Source: Rachicladosporium sp. CCFEE 5018 (taxonomy: Eukaryota; Ascomycota; Dothideomycetes; Cladosporiales; Cladosporiaceae). Taken from it: a stretch of 25,930 bases of DNA. The stretch's first letter is position 1. Every line of letters starts with the position of its first letter. Under the pieces are notes generated by a model. It was not told the DNA's origin. It did no database searches and saw nothing but the letters and a program-made list of their open reading frames with translations. The DNA is taken from contig KZ111147.1 of assembly GCA_002077045.2 (NCBI GenBank), forward strand, positions 568,540 to 594,469, written 5' to 3'. A program made the position numbers and the translations under genes. Of the stretch, positions 1 to 10,131 are shown piece by piece.

Positions 1-786
1 GCTCCGAGGTTGTCAAGGATTGTCGTGGCACTGCCTTGGAGGGTAACACCGTCGTTCGCTAGTGCTTGGACTTTGATCGGCGTCGACACTATAGGAGCTA
101 CTGTGTTGCCACAAGCACCAACATGGCCTATGCTGTTGCCGTCGACTTTCCAGAGGAGGTAGCGCTTGCCGTTATCATTGAAGCCGGAAGCATCTATGGC
201 GCCGCCGACGGAGAGGTCGCAGACCAGAGGTTGAGAGGACACCGGCGTGTACGGTCCGGTGATTTGCGTGGCTTTGGCAGCACCGACGCAGTGTTTCATG
301 GTATCAGAGGTGGTGCTGGCCGAGTAGTACATCACAAATGTACCGTCATCCTGAGCCAAAGTCAGCGGATTCACCAAAAATGGCCAAGGAATTGCTTACA
401 AGTCTAGACACGTCCGGCGCCCAGGTGTTGGAGCCTGCGCCTGGCACTACCCAGCTCGGCAAGTTGGGTAGAGCATCCTTTTGCGACCCATCGCTGTTCT
501 TGACAATGCTCCAGTTCGAGAAGTCTGACGAGTAAGCGAGATGGATATGCACGTTGGTCCCTCTTGTTCGTGTAGCGAATGCATACCACCCGTTGTTGTA
601 GCCAATGATCGAAGGGTCGGGAAAATTCGCGCCGCCAATCTTAGGTCCAGACTCGGACCGCTTATCGAAGAGGCCAGATATCCGTTTCACCAAGCTGACC
701 TCGACTGTAGGTGGTGTTACTGGCCGCGCGTGGGCGAGTTTTGCAAGTGCTATGATCGCAGCTCCGAGGAACATTGGAGATCGCAT
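1..786 (-). CDS. Secreted glycoside hydrolase family 43 protein, 5' part (runs off window edge)
   Basis: Exon 1 is 786-400 and exon 2 is 350-1, joined over a 49-bp GT-AG intron (399-351, phase 0). The start at 786 gives a clear signal peptide, MRSPMFLGAAIIALAKLAHA, with cleavage near residue 20; an ATG at 801 would add five residues. GH43 features are visible: the N-terminal FPDPS motif with the presumed general-base Asp at residue 57, GWYAFATRT, NTWAPDV (residues 120-126), and after the intron DDGTFVMYYSAS, AAKATQITGPY and RYLLWKVDG. These fit the first blades of the five-bladed beta-propeller. About 245 residues are present and the C-terminus is missing. The family acts on extracellular arabinan, arabinoxylan or xylo-oligosaccharides; which of these applies here cannot be decided. 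The exon join exactly restores the WAPDV...DDGTFVMYYS spacing typical of the family, so the intron call is strong. Confidence 0.9.
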
Positions 787-801
787 GTTGTGGTACGGCA
801 A

Positions 802-2508
802 CGCGTGCTAATCTTGGGTGACAGAAGGAAGGGACCTCTTCAAATAGCGCGCGACTGATCGAATAGCGATATCTGCTGACAGGAGAGACTACTTACATTG
901 TCGGCGACGACCGGGAGTCTTATACGACCTGAGGTCTGGGCGATGTCCTCGAGATTGCGCCTCAACGACATCACAACGGCGTGGCTTCTTCCAGTCAGCT
1001 CTTGCGTGCTTCGACCACCACGTTGACGGCTCTGCCGATCGCTGCGGACCCGCTCAAGCGACATCCTCAAAGGGCAATTCGCCATCCTGCAGGACGACGG
1101 CGGCGGCGGTGTACTCGCGGGACGATAGGCTTGGCCCCAGGCAGCTTCAAAAGCGCAATGATGTAGGTTGCAGCAGCGATGCAGGCCCAGATGGGGCTGC
1201 GGTAGGGCTGATCAATGCCTGTTCCTGACGAGAATAGGATAGCGCGTTCAAAGCTCGAGCTGGAATGCGGTCTAGTGAAGTGTATCTCCGCGTGACTTGC
1301 GCTATAACGGGCTACAACGGGCTCGCTTCGTGCCGGCAGATTATTGACCGCTAGGGCAGGGTTCATACTGTAGCTGTCAGCCGAATACGGAAGGATGGCA
1401 GTGCACGTTGCCGCCTAAACATGCCCATCGCGTCCGTTGGCCAACTAGATGTCCTGAGGTGTATGTGCTATATCTTGTGTCAAAAAGTAACAGCAGACTC
1501 GAATTCGTATCAGCAGCGAGCTCAGTCATCGATTGCGCCAGATTGTAGATCACACATTCGAGCTCGAAAGCTTTAATGGCGTGCTGGCATGCAAGGCTGC
1601 AATATTGATGAAGTGGTGTCGGGAAGTCTGCAGCGTCGTCCAGCCAGATGACTCGCTCGAGCACGCCACGAGGGATCGCCGTTACTCTCACGGCGTGCTG
1701 TCAGTAGGATCCGTCATCGTGCCTGATGACATTGCTTTTCGGTCTGTCACCATGAGAAAGTGTATCTCGCAGGTGTATCCTGAGCTTCCTTTGTCTAGGA
1801 GATGCAGGTCGGCAGTAGGGTCAGAAGATGGCGTGCGCAGGGCATCTTAGCTCTGCGCGTGTGAGCCGCACTCGATACTGATTTGTTGCGCACCTCATCC
1901 GATGAGTCGACCGAGGTCGAGAGGCAAAAGCGAGATCTCACCCGCCATGCCAGCAGTATCGTAGCTATGCGCCACCTCGTGAGCGGCTGAGACCCTCGAC
2001 CGATATGAGGTGAGAAGAAGCGAACACAGACACGAGGACGGCAGCGAAAGCAACATTGGTGTAGCGGCATGTAGTCACACCGCCAAGGCCCAAATGGCGC
2101 TCGTCCGGGGCTCCCGGTCGTCGATATCGCACTGGGAGAAGTAGGGTGGCATGGCGAAGGTAAGTTGAACGATGATGAGGGTTGCTACGATACGAATTGA
2201 ATTCTCTGCGTAAGACAAATGTGGCACTGACCACAACGATTCTACTTTCACCGCAGTATTGACCCCGCTTGCCCACGGTCCGCGACTTATTGGCGTAAAG
2301 TCATCAGTCTCGGCATGTACAGCTACATTTCGGAGTCCTCGAGGAAGCTGTATCATGCCACCAAAAGGCTCGAACGTCAGTGTAGTACCGTTGAGGCGTG
2401 TACGCTATTGAGGAGCATGACTGTGGGCAGGCGATCTGACCACCCCAGAGCCTGCATCAGATCCACCCCACGCTACTAGAGATACAATTGCATGGAACCG
2501 CAGTCGAG
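802..2508. other. Long region without a convincing gene; scattered minus-strand ORF fragments
   Basis: No reading frame here is both long and recognisable. On the minus strand, separate open stretches fall in different frames: 1366-1067 (contains a hydrophobic run ACIAAATYIIALL), 1085-840 (ends in a good GTAAGT donor-like site), 1691-1377, and 2356-2075 (hydrophobic run IRIVATLIIVQLTFA). They do not join into one protein with splice sites I can defend. They could be remnants of decayed genes, exons of an unrecognised gene, or chance. The part nearest 802 must include the promoter and leader of the GH43 gene. The part nearest 2508 serves the membrane-protein gene. Confidence 0.35.
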
Positions 2509-3637
2509 ATGGTTCTGAACGTCGGCAAACCACAAGATCCTGCGGGACTGACCATCGAAGCATGGGCGCAAGGATTCATGGTTGGGTCGCTCATGGTCAT
2601 GGCGTGCATCACCTTTGCCAACATGCGAAGGGGGGTGCTGCTCCACAAGCTCATCCTGACTGAGGTAACTGCTTCAATTTCAAACTGACTTCTTCACACA
2701 TGTCTCGCTGATGTCACGTTACGTAGCTAGTTCTGGGCATGTTTCATGGCACCTTCATCTTCACCAATCCGCCGGTCTACAATTGGTACCTGAGCGTGAC
2801 TGCTGTATTACTTAACATCTCTTGGAGTCTCCACAACGTGATCGCATGGATCAAGGTGAAGCCGTTCTTGCCGAGATGGGGAAGCATCCTGTTCATCTCA
2901 TCTCTTGCACTGGTCCAGCCCTACTGGGTTCTGGAGATCACTGCGAACTTGTGAGTAAGCCGCTATCCATAGGAGTGTCCGCACTGACTCTACACAGTCT
3001 CTACTTCTCTGGCAAAAGCGCCCTCTTCACCCACACTCGCCCCTATGAAGCTCTCTTTCGTGATCCCTGGTGGATCTTTACTGTCCTGAGCTTGTTCTAC
3101 AACATCAAATCTCGCTATGAGTTTGGATACATTGAGCTCATGCGGGTGTCGCCTCGCTTCGCCGTGCTACTTGGCGCGATGCTGCTGAGCATAGGCTTTC
3201 TCGTTGTGGACATTCTATCAGTCACCAATGCCATCAAGGCCACGGCACTGCCAGACGGCATACAACCCTTTTGGAAAATGGCATTTGTATGGAGATGCGT
3301 CTGTGACAGCATTGTCCTCGATGACTTCGCTACAGCATTGGGTAGACTCAAGGCGTACAAGCTGCAACGTCTGGGTAGCGTGATGAGCGAAGGAGTGCGC
3401 GGCGAGTTCTCGTTTGACGATCAAGTGAGGCGGAAAAAGGAGCTGGCCCCTTCGCCGCTCGACATCTCAAAGCCGGAAGAATTCGTCAGATTGGACGAGC
3501 ATGGCCAATATCCTCCACTGACAAGAGATTGGTCGAGGCCGACGAATGGAACGAGCGGGATGTTGGATCTTGAGGCAGCTTTGCGCGACGTGGAGCCAGA
3601 TGATGACTCGCCGAAGCGCCATGCTAGGACTGGCTGA
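2509..3637 (+). CDS. Conserved fungal-type multi-pass integral membrane protein, function unknown
   Basis: Three exons are read: 2509-2664, 2727-2950 and 2998-3637, with introns of 62 and 47 bp. They give a 339-residue protein. The join LILTE|LVLGMFHGTF removes a frame change, and the second join restores ITAN-F-LYFSGKSALFTHTRP. Several hydrophobic segments are visible: around WAQGFMVGSLMVMACITFA, WYLSVTAVLLNISWSLHNVIAW, GSILFISSLALVQPYWVLEI, DPWWIFTVLSLFYN and FAVLLGAMLLSIGFLVVDIL. A hydrophilic C-terminal tail of about 100 residues is rich in Asp, Glu and Pro. The arrangement of about six or seven helices plus a cytosolic-looking tail resembles uncharacterised fungal membrane proteins; I do not recognise a characterised homologue and no function is assigned. 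ATG 2509 is the first in-frame ATG after a stop at 2437. A further upstream coding exon cannot be excluded. It converges on the NDUFA12-type gene. Confidence 0.85.
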
Positions 3638-4010
3638 GGCCAGCGAGGAGAACGTGGTCCGCGATCGATGCCTGAGGGTTTGGAGCAGAGGCAGCCGCTA
3701 CAAAGATGCGATGTGAACTCGGCCGCCAAGCTAGTGGCGCAAGCCATCGTTCTTGCTACGTACAGCTACGCCAAGGAACCCTCCGGAAGTGTCAAAGATG
3801 CCACCAAGAGATCCAGACGTCGGACACAGTACTGCCCAGTTTGTCCTACGTTTTTAGCTCTTGGAGAATCTCCCAACTTCGCTTGAGTCGCTGTGCATAG
3901 AGCTGGCCATGACTCCCAGCGAGAGCGCGGAGTACGGCATGCAGACTTGAAGGAAATGTTACGGCAGTATGTACAATAGCGATCTGCAGTGCTGATCATC
4001 ATTGCAGCGC
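3638..4010. other. Convergent 3' spacer between membrane-protein gene and NDUFA12 gene
   Basis: This 373-bp stretch lies between two stop codons facing each other. It should contain both 3' untranslated regions. ORFs on both strands here overlap without family features. I see no RNA gene or repeat. Confidence 0.6.
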
Positions 4011-4760
4011 TCATCGTGCAGCAGCCTCTGGCTTCCACGCCGAGTACTTGTTCTTGACCCTGTGCTCTTGTGTCAGCTGAATGCGAATACAACCCACCCT
4101 CTGCAGGTAGTACGTACGTGCTATACGGCTTGTATGCGCTCCTCGACATCGTGAGAACAGGTCGGTGCTCTTGCGGCTCCCAAGTCCTCACTTGGCGCTG
4201 CAGCAGGGGGTCCTCTGTAGGTGGCTTGTCGACCATGTATGACATCCACGCATGCCTTGAAAGACCGTCAGCGCCACCTCTCTGACGTGCACGCTCTCCA
4301 GTATACGTACCATCCCGGCTCGATCTGTGACGGCTCATACTCCTTGTTCTTGTAGTCTACCCATCGTGTCCGCACTGCGCGGAATTTCAGTCATGACTTC
4401 AAGGCGAATCCATCTCAATGCCCACTCACACGGCAGCTCCTCCGCATTGTTCTCGTAGTACTTGTTGCCCGTCTGATCCGTGCCGACCAACACCCCAGCC
4501 TTTGTATCGCCTATATCGATTCAGCCACAGCCCTGGAGCCCTGAGGTTCGACTCGCCATACCTATGTACTGTTCAGACGGCGCTGGTTAGCATCCTGAGA
4601 TCGTGAGAACTTCGAAGTCGGGGAAGGGGCTGCGTACCTGCATCTGCCGGCCGTATTCCTGAGAGGTGATTAGCTGAGAGTTGCGCCTGCTGCATGCATG
4701 TCAACTGACCTTGATACCGATATGGCGTATATTACGCAGCGTGCGCATGATCGTCGACAT
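4011..4760 (-). CDS. NDUFA12: NADH:ubiquinone oxidoreductase (complex I) subunit, NDUFA12 / 13.4-kDa type
   Basis: An accessory subunit of mitochondrial complex I (B17.2 family) that sits at the matrix arm. I read seven exons, descending: 4760-4710, 4658-4638, 4568-4562 (7 nt), 4510-4430, 4374-4311, 4255-4118 and 4059-4011. They total 411 nt and 136 residues, the usual fungal length. Family landmarks appear in order: MSTIMRTLRNIRHIGIK, YIGDTKAG, LVGTDQTGNKYYEN, LRTRWVDYKNKEYEPSQIEPGWHAW, SYMVDKPPTEDP, and RSAYKPYST near the end. The YIGD join works only if the 7-nt exon TACATAG is included; skipping it breaks the frame. Introns are 51, 69, 51, 55, 55 and 58 bp, several with CTGAC or GCTAAC branch sites. 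The gene is head-to-head with PGS1, 174 bp apart. The N-terminus carries basic residues but no long presequence, as expected for this subunit. Confidence 0.95.
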
Positions 4761-4934
4761 CTTGGGCGCAGTGAGCCTCCAGATCAGTGGGGAGATAGAG
4801 CCGTGGTGTAGATGCGGCGATCACAGGCAAGCAAGTCTAAGGGCTGACTAAGATTGGTATCCTTGGCATGGCCTCCTCTCCCACCAGCCAGACTTCCAAC
4901 GATTGGGGCCTTCACACATCACAATGTCGAGCAG
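4761..4934. promoter_or_regulatory. Shared 174-bp bidirectional promoter region of NDUFA12 and PGS1
   Basis: The two start codons, 4760 on the minus strand and 4935 on the plus strand, are divergent and only 174 bp apart. Both leaders and both core promoters must therefore lie here. I see no obvious TATA box. Both products are mitochondrial, so co-expression is plausible, but this is inferred from position only. Confidence 0.6.
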
Positions 4935-6622
4935 ATGATCGTGCGACGCACATTGCCTCATTACAGGCTTGTCGCTATCACCTGCACCCGCAATGCCTCC
5001 CGTCGATCGTGCCGCGCCCAGCGACGATGCAATAGCACGCAGAGTGCCACCAACGCGTCCCTGAACGCATCGCCGGCGGGCATCGCGCCTATAGCGACTA
5101 TCACAAACGAGCTTGACAAGCTCGCACCACGATTCGATGTCTCTGCAGATGCTATCGAGATCCTCAAAGGACCTGCGGAGTTCTATGCCACGCTGAAGGC
5201 AAGCTATATCGAGTTAGTTCCACTCGGTGAGCCTTCTGACTCGTTCGATTATAGGAGAAAATCACACATGCCAAGCGGAGAATCTATCTATCGACGCTCT
5301 ATGTAGGCAAGACGGAGCATGAGCTGGTATGACCACCGTCCTTGTCACGACGTGCACGACTGATCCGATCACAGATCGCCACGATCCACCAAGCTCTCGA
5401 GTCCAATCCAGATCTGAAGGTCTCCATCCTTACAGACGCCTTACGCGGTACTCGCGAAGCTCCAAAGGCATCATGTGCTAGTCTGCTCTCGTCACTCATC
5501 CGCGACTTCGGGCCCGATCGCGTCGAGATCTGCATGTACCACACGCCGAACCTGACAGGCGTCCGCAAAGCCTTGATCCCGAAACGTATCAACGAGGGAT
5601 GGGGATTGCAACACATGAAGTTGTACTGCGTCGATGATGAGATTATCATGTCTGGGGCGAATCTGTCGGATGACTACTTCACGAACCGACAGGATCGGTA
5701 TCATGTCTTCAAGTCCGCTGAGATAGCGGAATACTATGGAGGGATCTATCGCGCGGTCGCGAATCTGAGCTATCGGGTAGTTGTCGATGATGGAGATCCG
5801 AGTGGGTTTCGTCTCGACTGGCCGAAGACTAACGTGCAGCCGGCGCCTTTGGATGATCCGAAAGCTTACATCGCCTCGGCCACGAAGTCGTTATCATCGC
5901 TGCTGAAGCCGCAAGCAACCATATCAGGCGAGAAACGGGGCAATACATCAATCTATCCAGTCTGCCAATTTACGCCGCTCCTGAAACCAGACGCCTCGAC
6001 CGAGCTCCCAGCGCTGACCTCTATCCTACGTGCCCTCAGCACGCCAGCCCTGCAATCCTCCCAATGGACCTTCACAGCCGGTTACTTCAACATGACGCCC
6101 TCTATTCGCGACTTGCTGCTCTCTTCAAACCCTGCATCAGGCACTGTTGTCACCGCCTCACCCTGGGCCAATGGCTTCTACGGCTCCAAGGGCGTCACTG
6201 GCATGCTGCCTGCGGCTTATACTTTCATGTCCCGGTCATTCATTGATGCCGTGGCTAAGCGTGGCTTGAGCTCCTCGATCACCCTCAAGGAGTGGCGGCG
6301 AGGGACTGTCAACAAGCCGGAAGGCTGGACCTACCACGCCAAAGGACTCTGGATCACGCTGCCGGGTGAAACGCAGCCAAGCGTGAGCTTGATCGGCAGC
6401 TCAAATTACACCAAGCGAAGCTACTCATTAGATCTTGAGGCCAACGCTGTGATCGTGACGAGAGATGAGGATCTGCAGAAGAGACTGGGTGAGGAGGAGA
6501 AGGCATTGCAGGACTATGCGAAGCCGGTTGGAAGGGAGGCGTTCATGAAGACGGAGCGGAGAGTGGGGCTGCATGTACGATTGTCTATGTGGTTTGTGAC
6601 TTTGGTTGGGGGAGCGCTGTAA
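4935..6622 (+). CDS. PGS1: CDP-diacylglycerol--glycerol-3-phosphate 3-phosphatidyltransferase (phosphatidylglycerophosphate synthase), mitochondrial
   Basis: Makes phosphatidylglycerophosphate from CDP-diacylglycerol and glycerol-3-phosphate, the first committed step to phosphatidylglycerol and cardiolipin in the mitochondrial inner membrane. Exons are 4935-5198, 5255-5326 and 5375-6622, giving 527 residues, a normal length for Pgs1. The N-terminus (MIVRRTLPHYRL..., many Arg and few acidic residues) fits a matrix presequence. Phospholipase-D-type HKD motifs are present: HMKLYCVDD from His192 and HAKG from His433, followed by SLIGSSNY. Other family blocks are KRRIYLSTLYVGKTEHEL, ILTDALRGTREAP and YHTPNLTG. 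Intron 1 (5199-5254) starts with GC in the context AAG|GCAAGC; no GT donor gives a frame-compatible intron of reasonable size. Intron 2 (5327-5374) is ordinary. ATG 4935 is the first in-frame ATG of the exon. Confidence 0.95.
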
Positions 6623-6980
6623 AGATAGTGTACCATCATAGAATGTATCAATACCAGATCGACCTATCCTTCACCCAGTCACCTCGTTTACCAGCATTGT
6701 TCCCGTTCGGTGCTCGTAATATAGGTACTGCCCGAGCACGCCAGAGTCATGCGACGTCTTCGCCAAGCATTTCGCGGCTTCGTCCCGCGTCGAGCTTCTC
6801 CAGATTTGAGCTTCACGGCAGCAAATTTCAAGACGAGACGACGGAGTAGCGCAATACAGCATACGGCACATTGCTACATTGCCATAGTCTGCACGTGTAT
6901 CCACCAGCAGCGCTAGAAGTCATCGCTACCCTACATCTCCTACACAACATAGCACACGCCGAGTGCGACAGACAGCCGCA
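6623..6980. other. Spacer between PGS1 and CBF5
   Basis: This 358-bp stretch separates two genes on the same strand. It should hold the PGS1 terminator and the CBF5 promoter and leader. I see no gene, RNA or repeat in it. A short minus-strand ORF at 6904-6671 has no recognisable feature. Confidence 0.5.
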
Positions 6981-8587
6981 ATGGCGCTCGTCAAAGCCTC
7001 CTCCCTCGACGATGCGTACATCATAAAACCAGAGGCCGCTGCGCCCAATATCAACTATGCTGACTGGCCGCTCTTGCTCAAGAACTGGGATCAGCGTACG
7101 TTGTCACAGCAAATGGTGTTCGGGAGTCTGCTTGTGCTGCAATAGCAGCGCGGCAGACTCCCACGCCCTACACTTACCTAGACTAACATATTCCGACAGT
7201 CAACGTTCGCACTGGTCACTTCACTCCCATCCCTGCAGGCTCGAACCCCGAAAAGCGAGAGCTGAAAGAGTACATCTCCTCCGGCGTCATCAACCTCGAC
7301 AAGCCCTCCAACCCCTCCTCCCACGAAGTCGTAGCATGGATGAAGCGCATGCTCCGCGTAGACCGCACCGGTCACTCTGGTACTCTCGATCCGAAAGTCA
7401 CGGGATGTCTGATCGTCTGTATTGACCGGGCGACTCGTCTCGTCAAGAGCCAGCAAGGTGCCGGGAAGGAGTATGTCTGCGTACTGCGTCTGCATGATAA
7501 GCTGCCTGGTGGCCAGGCACAGCTGTCGCGCGCGCTCGAGACTTTGACTGGTGCGCTATTTCAGCGTCCGCCGCTCATCTCAGCTGTCAAGCGTCAATTG
7601 CGTATCCGCACGATCCACGAGAGCAAGCTGATTGAATTTGACAATGACCGCCAACTTGCGGTGTTCTGGGTCTCGTGTGAGGCTGGCACATATATCCGTA
7701 CGCTCTGCGTGCATCTCGGTCTCCTCCTCGGCGTGGGCGGGCACATGCAAGAGCTGCGCCGTGTGCGGTCCGGTGCTATGAACGAGCAGGAAGGCATGGT
7801 CACACTCCACGACGTCCTCGACGCACAATGGCTCTACGACAACCAGCGCGACGAGAGCATGCTGCGAAAAGTGATCTCTCCCCTCGAGTGCCTCCTCACA
7901 TCCTACAAGCGCGTCGTCGTCAAGGACAGCGCAGTCAACGCCGTTTGCTACGGAGCCAAACTCATGATTCCCGGTCTCTTGCGCCACGAATCTGGCATCA
8001 GCTTATACGAGGAGATCGTGCTCATCACCACGAAAGGCGAAGCGATCGCCATCGGCATCGCGCAGATGTCCACAGTCGAGATGTCCTCATGCGACCACGG
8101 CGTTGTTGCAAAGGTGAAGCGCTGCATCATGGAGCGCGATCTGTACCCTCGCAGATGGGGTATGGGACCTACAGCGGTGACTAAGAAGCAGCTGAAAGAG
8201 AGCGGCAAGCTGGACAAGTACGGCAAGCCGAACGAGCAGACGCCGTCGGAGTGGAAGAAGGAGTACAAAGACTTCAACGACGAGAACGGCGTTAATGGCA
8301 CCGTTGCTGTCGCGGGTTCGCATGGTGCGCCGAAGAGTGAAGCACAGGCCGCTGAGGGTGCGCCAGTCAAGGAGGGCATCCCTGGGAAAGGCTCAGAGAA
8401 GACCACGAAAGAGGATGTCGAGATGGCGGACGCGATCCCGCCTATTGAGGTTGAGGGCGGAAAGAAGAAGCGAAAGCATGATGGCGAGACGGCTGAGGAG
8501 AAGGCTGCACGGAAGGCGGCGAAGAAGGCCAGGAAGGAGAAGAGGGCTAGTGCTGGGGGCGCGACGGCGGATGCTGACAGCGAGTAG
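6981..8587 (+). CDS. CBF5: H/ACA ribonucleoprotein pseudouridine synthase Cbf5 / dyskerin
   Basis: Catalytic subunit of box H/ACA snoRNPs; it isomerises uridine to pseudouridine in rRNA and snRNA in the nucleolus. Exons are 6981-7095 and 7200-8587, with a 104-bp intron (branch GACTAAC). The product is 500 residues. The dyskerin-like N-terminus includes YADWPLLLKNWDQLNVRTGHFTPIP and GVINLDKPSNPSSHEVV. The TruB catalytic motif GHSGTLDPKVTG puts the catalytic Asp at residue 102. SWVSCEAGTYIRTL-type and GVGGHMQELRRVRSG motifs follow. A PUA domain spans about residues 275-350 (VVVKDSAVNAVCYGAKLMIPG... and YPRRWGMGP at its end). The C-terminal tail is Lys/Glu/Ala-rich (KKKRKHDGE, KAARKAAKKARKEK), like the KKE/D tail of yeast Cbf5. 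The gene converges on the SDR gene downstream. Confidence 0.97.
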
Positions 8588-9178
8588 AACTCGGATGGCG
8601 GTGTTTGCTTGATGTCGTCGCCTGGTGGTGTTCGCTTGTACTGAGACTCGCCTCTCCGTCCAAGGAAGGTGTGAGGGCCTTTCTGCCGGGCTAGAGCGGG
8701 CATATGTCGGAGAACTGTCGTTGCCCCTCGTGTCGGATTCTGCGAACGAGTCTGCGGAAAATGTCACGGTACACGGCGTACAAGAGAAGGCGTGTACAAT
8801 ATGCACAGCATGAGCGTATGTGGCGAATGGCGTTCTGGAGAAAGCTGTCTGGGACATGGAACGTCCGGTGGGCTGTGTTGCTTCGTTATCAGTATACAGC
8901 GCTTGGAGGCGTGTCTACGCTTCAGTATCAACAATGTCAAAATCACTGTGCCTCCTGCGCCTTTGCACTGCTATCGACATGCCACGTGCTCACAGCCCCT
9001 GCCATGTGTGCTCTGGACTTCTACAGCTTCGTGCATCCAGGAGCGATACTCTCCAAATGCGCAAAAAGCTCCTCATTCCAACGCTTCTCCATCTTCTGTC
9101 CAATTTCACTCTCAACGCCATACCCATCCCTATCTTCGCATTAGCCAAACTCCTCTCCACCAAAATCCAACATGATAC
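8588..9178. other. Convergent 3' spacer between CBF5 and SDR gene
   Basis: These 591 bp lie between the two stop codons. Several plus-strand ORFs run through it (for example the one continuing to 9437 antisense to the SDR gene), but they overlap each other in different frames, have no domain and are cysteine- or serine-rich by composition. I see no real gene here. Confidence 0.5.
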
Positions 9179-10131
9179 TCACGTAGCAACCTCACAATCC
9201 ATCAAAAACTTCCCATGCTCCTCCGTGCCCATACTAGGACTCACAGCATGCACCAGCGTCCGTCCACCCACCTCCGTCGTCCTCGCCATGAGCTTCAGCA
9301 TTACAGACATGAACACCTTCTGCGCCAACGGCATCTCATCGCGGAAGATCTCGCTTGTGCATGCACCCGGCGTGGCGAGCGTGAGCACCACATTCGACTG
9401 CTCTGGCGACAAAGGGGAGAGAGAAGAGGCGATGTAGCGGTGCGCGTAGAAGACTAGCAGCTTGGACAGGGCGTAGTAGGCGCCTATTGGGATTGCGTCT
9501 CGGGTGTTCAATTTGTCTAGAATTTTGCCATCGGTTCCAAGGATCGTGGTGTCGGCTGTGTACATTAGGTCGCTGCCGATGATGGCTATGCGGCCTTTCG
9601 AGGCAGTGCGTTGGGCTGAGCGACGGAGTGTAGGCAGGAGCAAGAGTTCGAGGAGTACTGTGCCGATGACGTTCACGGCTACGTGGTGCTCTACGCCGTC
9701 GATGGTGCTCCATTTTGAGCTGAGCACGCCTGCGTTGAGGATCGCGGCATCTAGTCTCTGCAGTCCTGAGGCGCGTTTGGCGAAGGCTTTGACGGAGTCG
9801 CGGGAGCTCATGTCGAGTTGCCAGACTTCGACGCGGGTTGAGGGGACATCGCAGGAGGTTATGAGGTCTTGGGCTGCGGTCTCGCCTTTCGAGACCGTCC
9901 GGACTGCGAGGATCACTTTGGCGGCGTCTAGATTGAGGAGGTGGCGGGCTGCTTCGAGGCCGAGGCCAGTGTTGGAACCCTGAGGCTACCTATCAGCAAT
10001 GTTTTTATATGCCACGGGCTGGTGGAATAGCTCACGGTCACAATTACTGTTTGTCCAGTGAATGACTCTGTTGGCACTGGGATCGAGACGAAGAGCTGGG
10101 AGCGAAGGAGGGTGTAGGCGTAGGGCGCCAT
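9179..10131 (-). CDS. Short-chain dehydrogenase/reductase (classical SDR, Rossmann fold)
   Basis: NAD(P)-dependent oxidoreductase of unknown substrate. Exons are 10131-10036 and 9979-9179 with a 56-bp intron; the product is 298 residues. The intron sits inside the cofactor motif: the join VIVT|GSNTGLG restores TGxxxGxG (residues 32-39). Other SDR marks are LDAAILNAGV (Asn114 of the NAG motif), IIGSDL (catalytic Ser near 168) and YYALSK (Tyr201, Lys205, the YxxxK pair). The N-terminal segment MAPYAYTLLRSQLFVSIPVP before the fold is common in fungal SDRs of the retinol-dehydrogenase-like group, often near natural-product or detoxification genes. It is divergent from the NmrA-like gene, sharing an 836-bp upstream region. 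Substrate and pathway are not deducible. Confidence 0.92.

Noticed and set aside
3766..4338. 190-codon minus-strand single ORF
   Set aside because: It contains one exon of the NDUFA12 gene (SYMVDKPPTEDP...) read through introns and into the 3' region; the seven-exon model fits the family end to end.
7948..8703. 251-codon minus-strand ORF antisense to CBF5
   Set aside because: It mirrors the Lys/Glu-rich 3' end of CBF5 (giving Ser/Phe/Pro-rich antisense) and has no domain. CBF5 explains the sequence.
8820..9437. 205-codon plus-strand ORF
   Set aside because: Its second half is antisense to the SDR coding exon and its first half overlaps other frames; no protein features.
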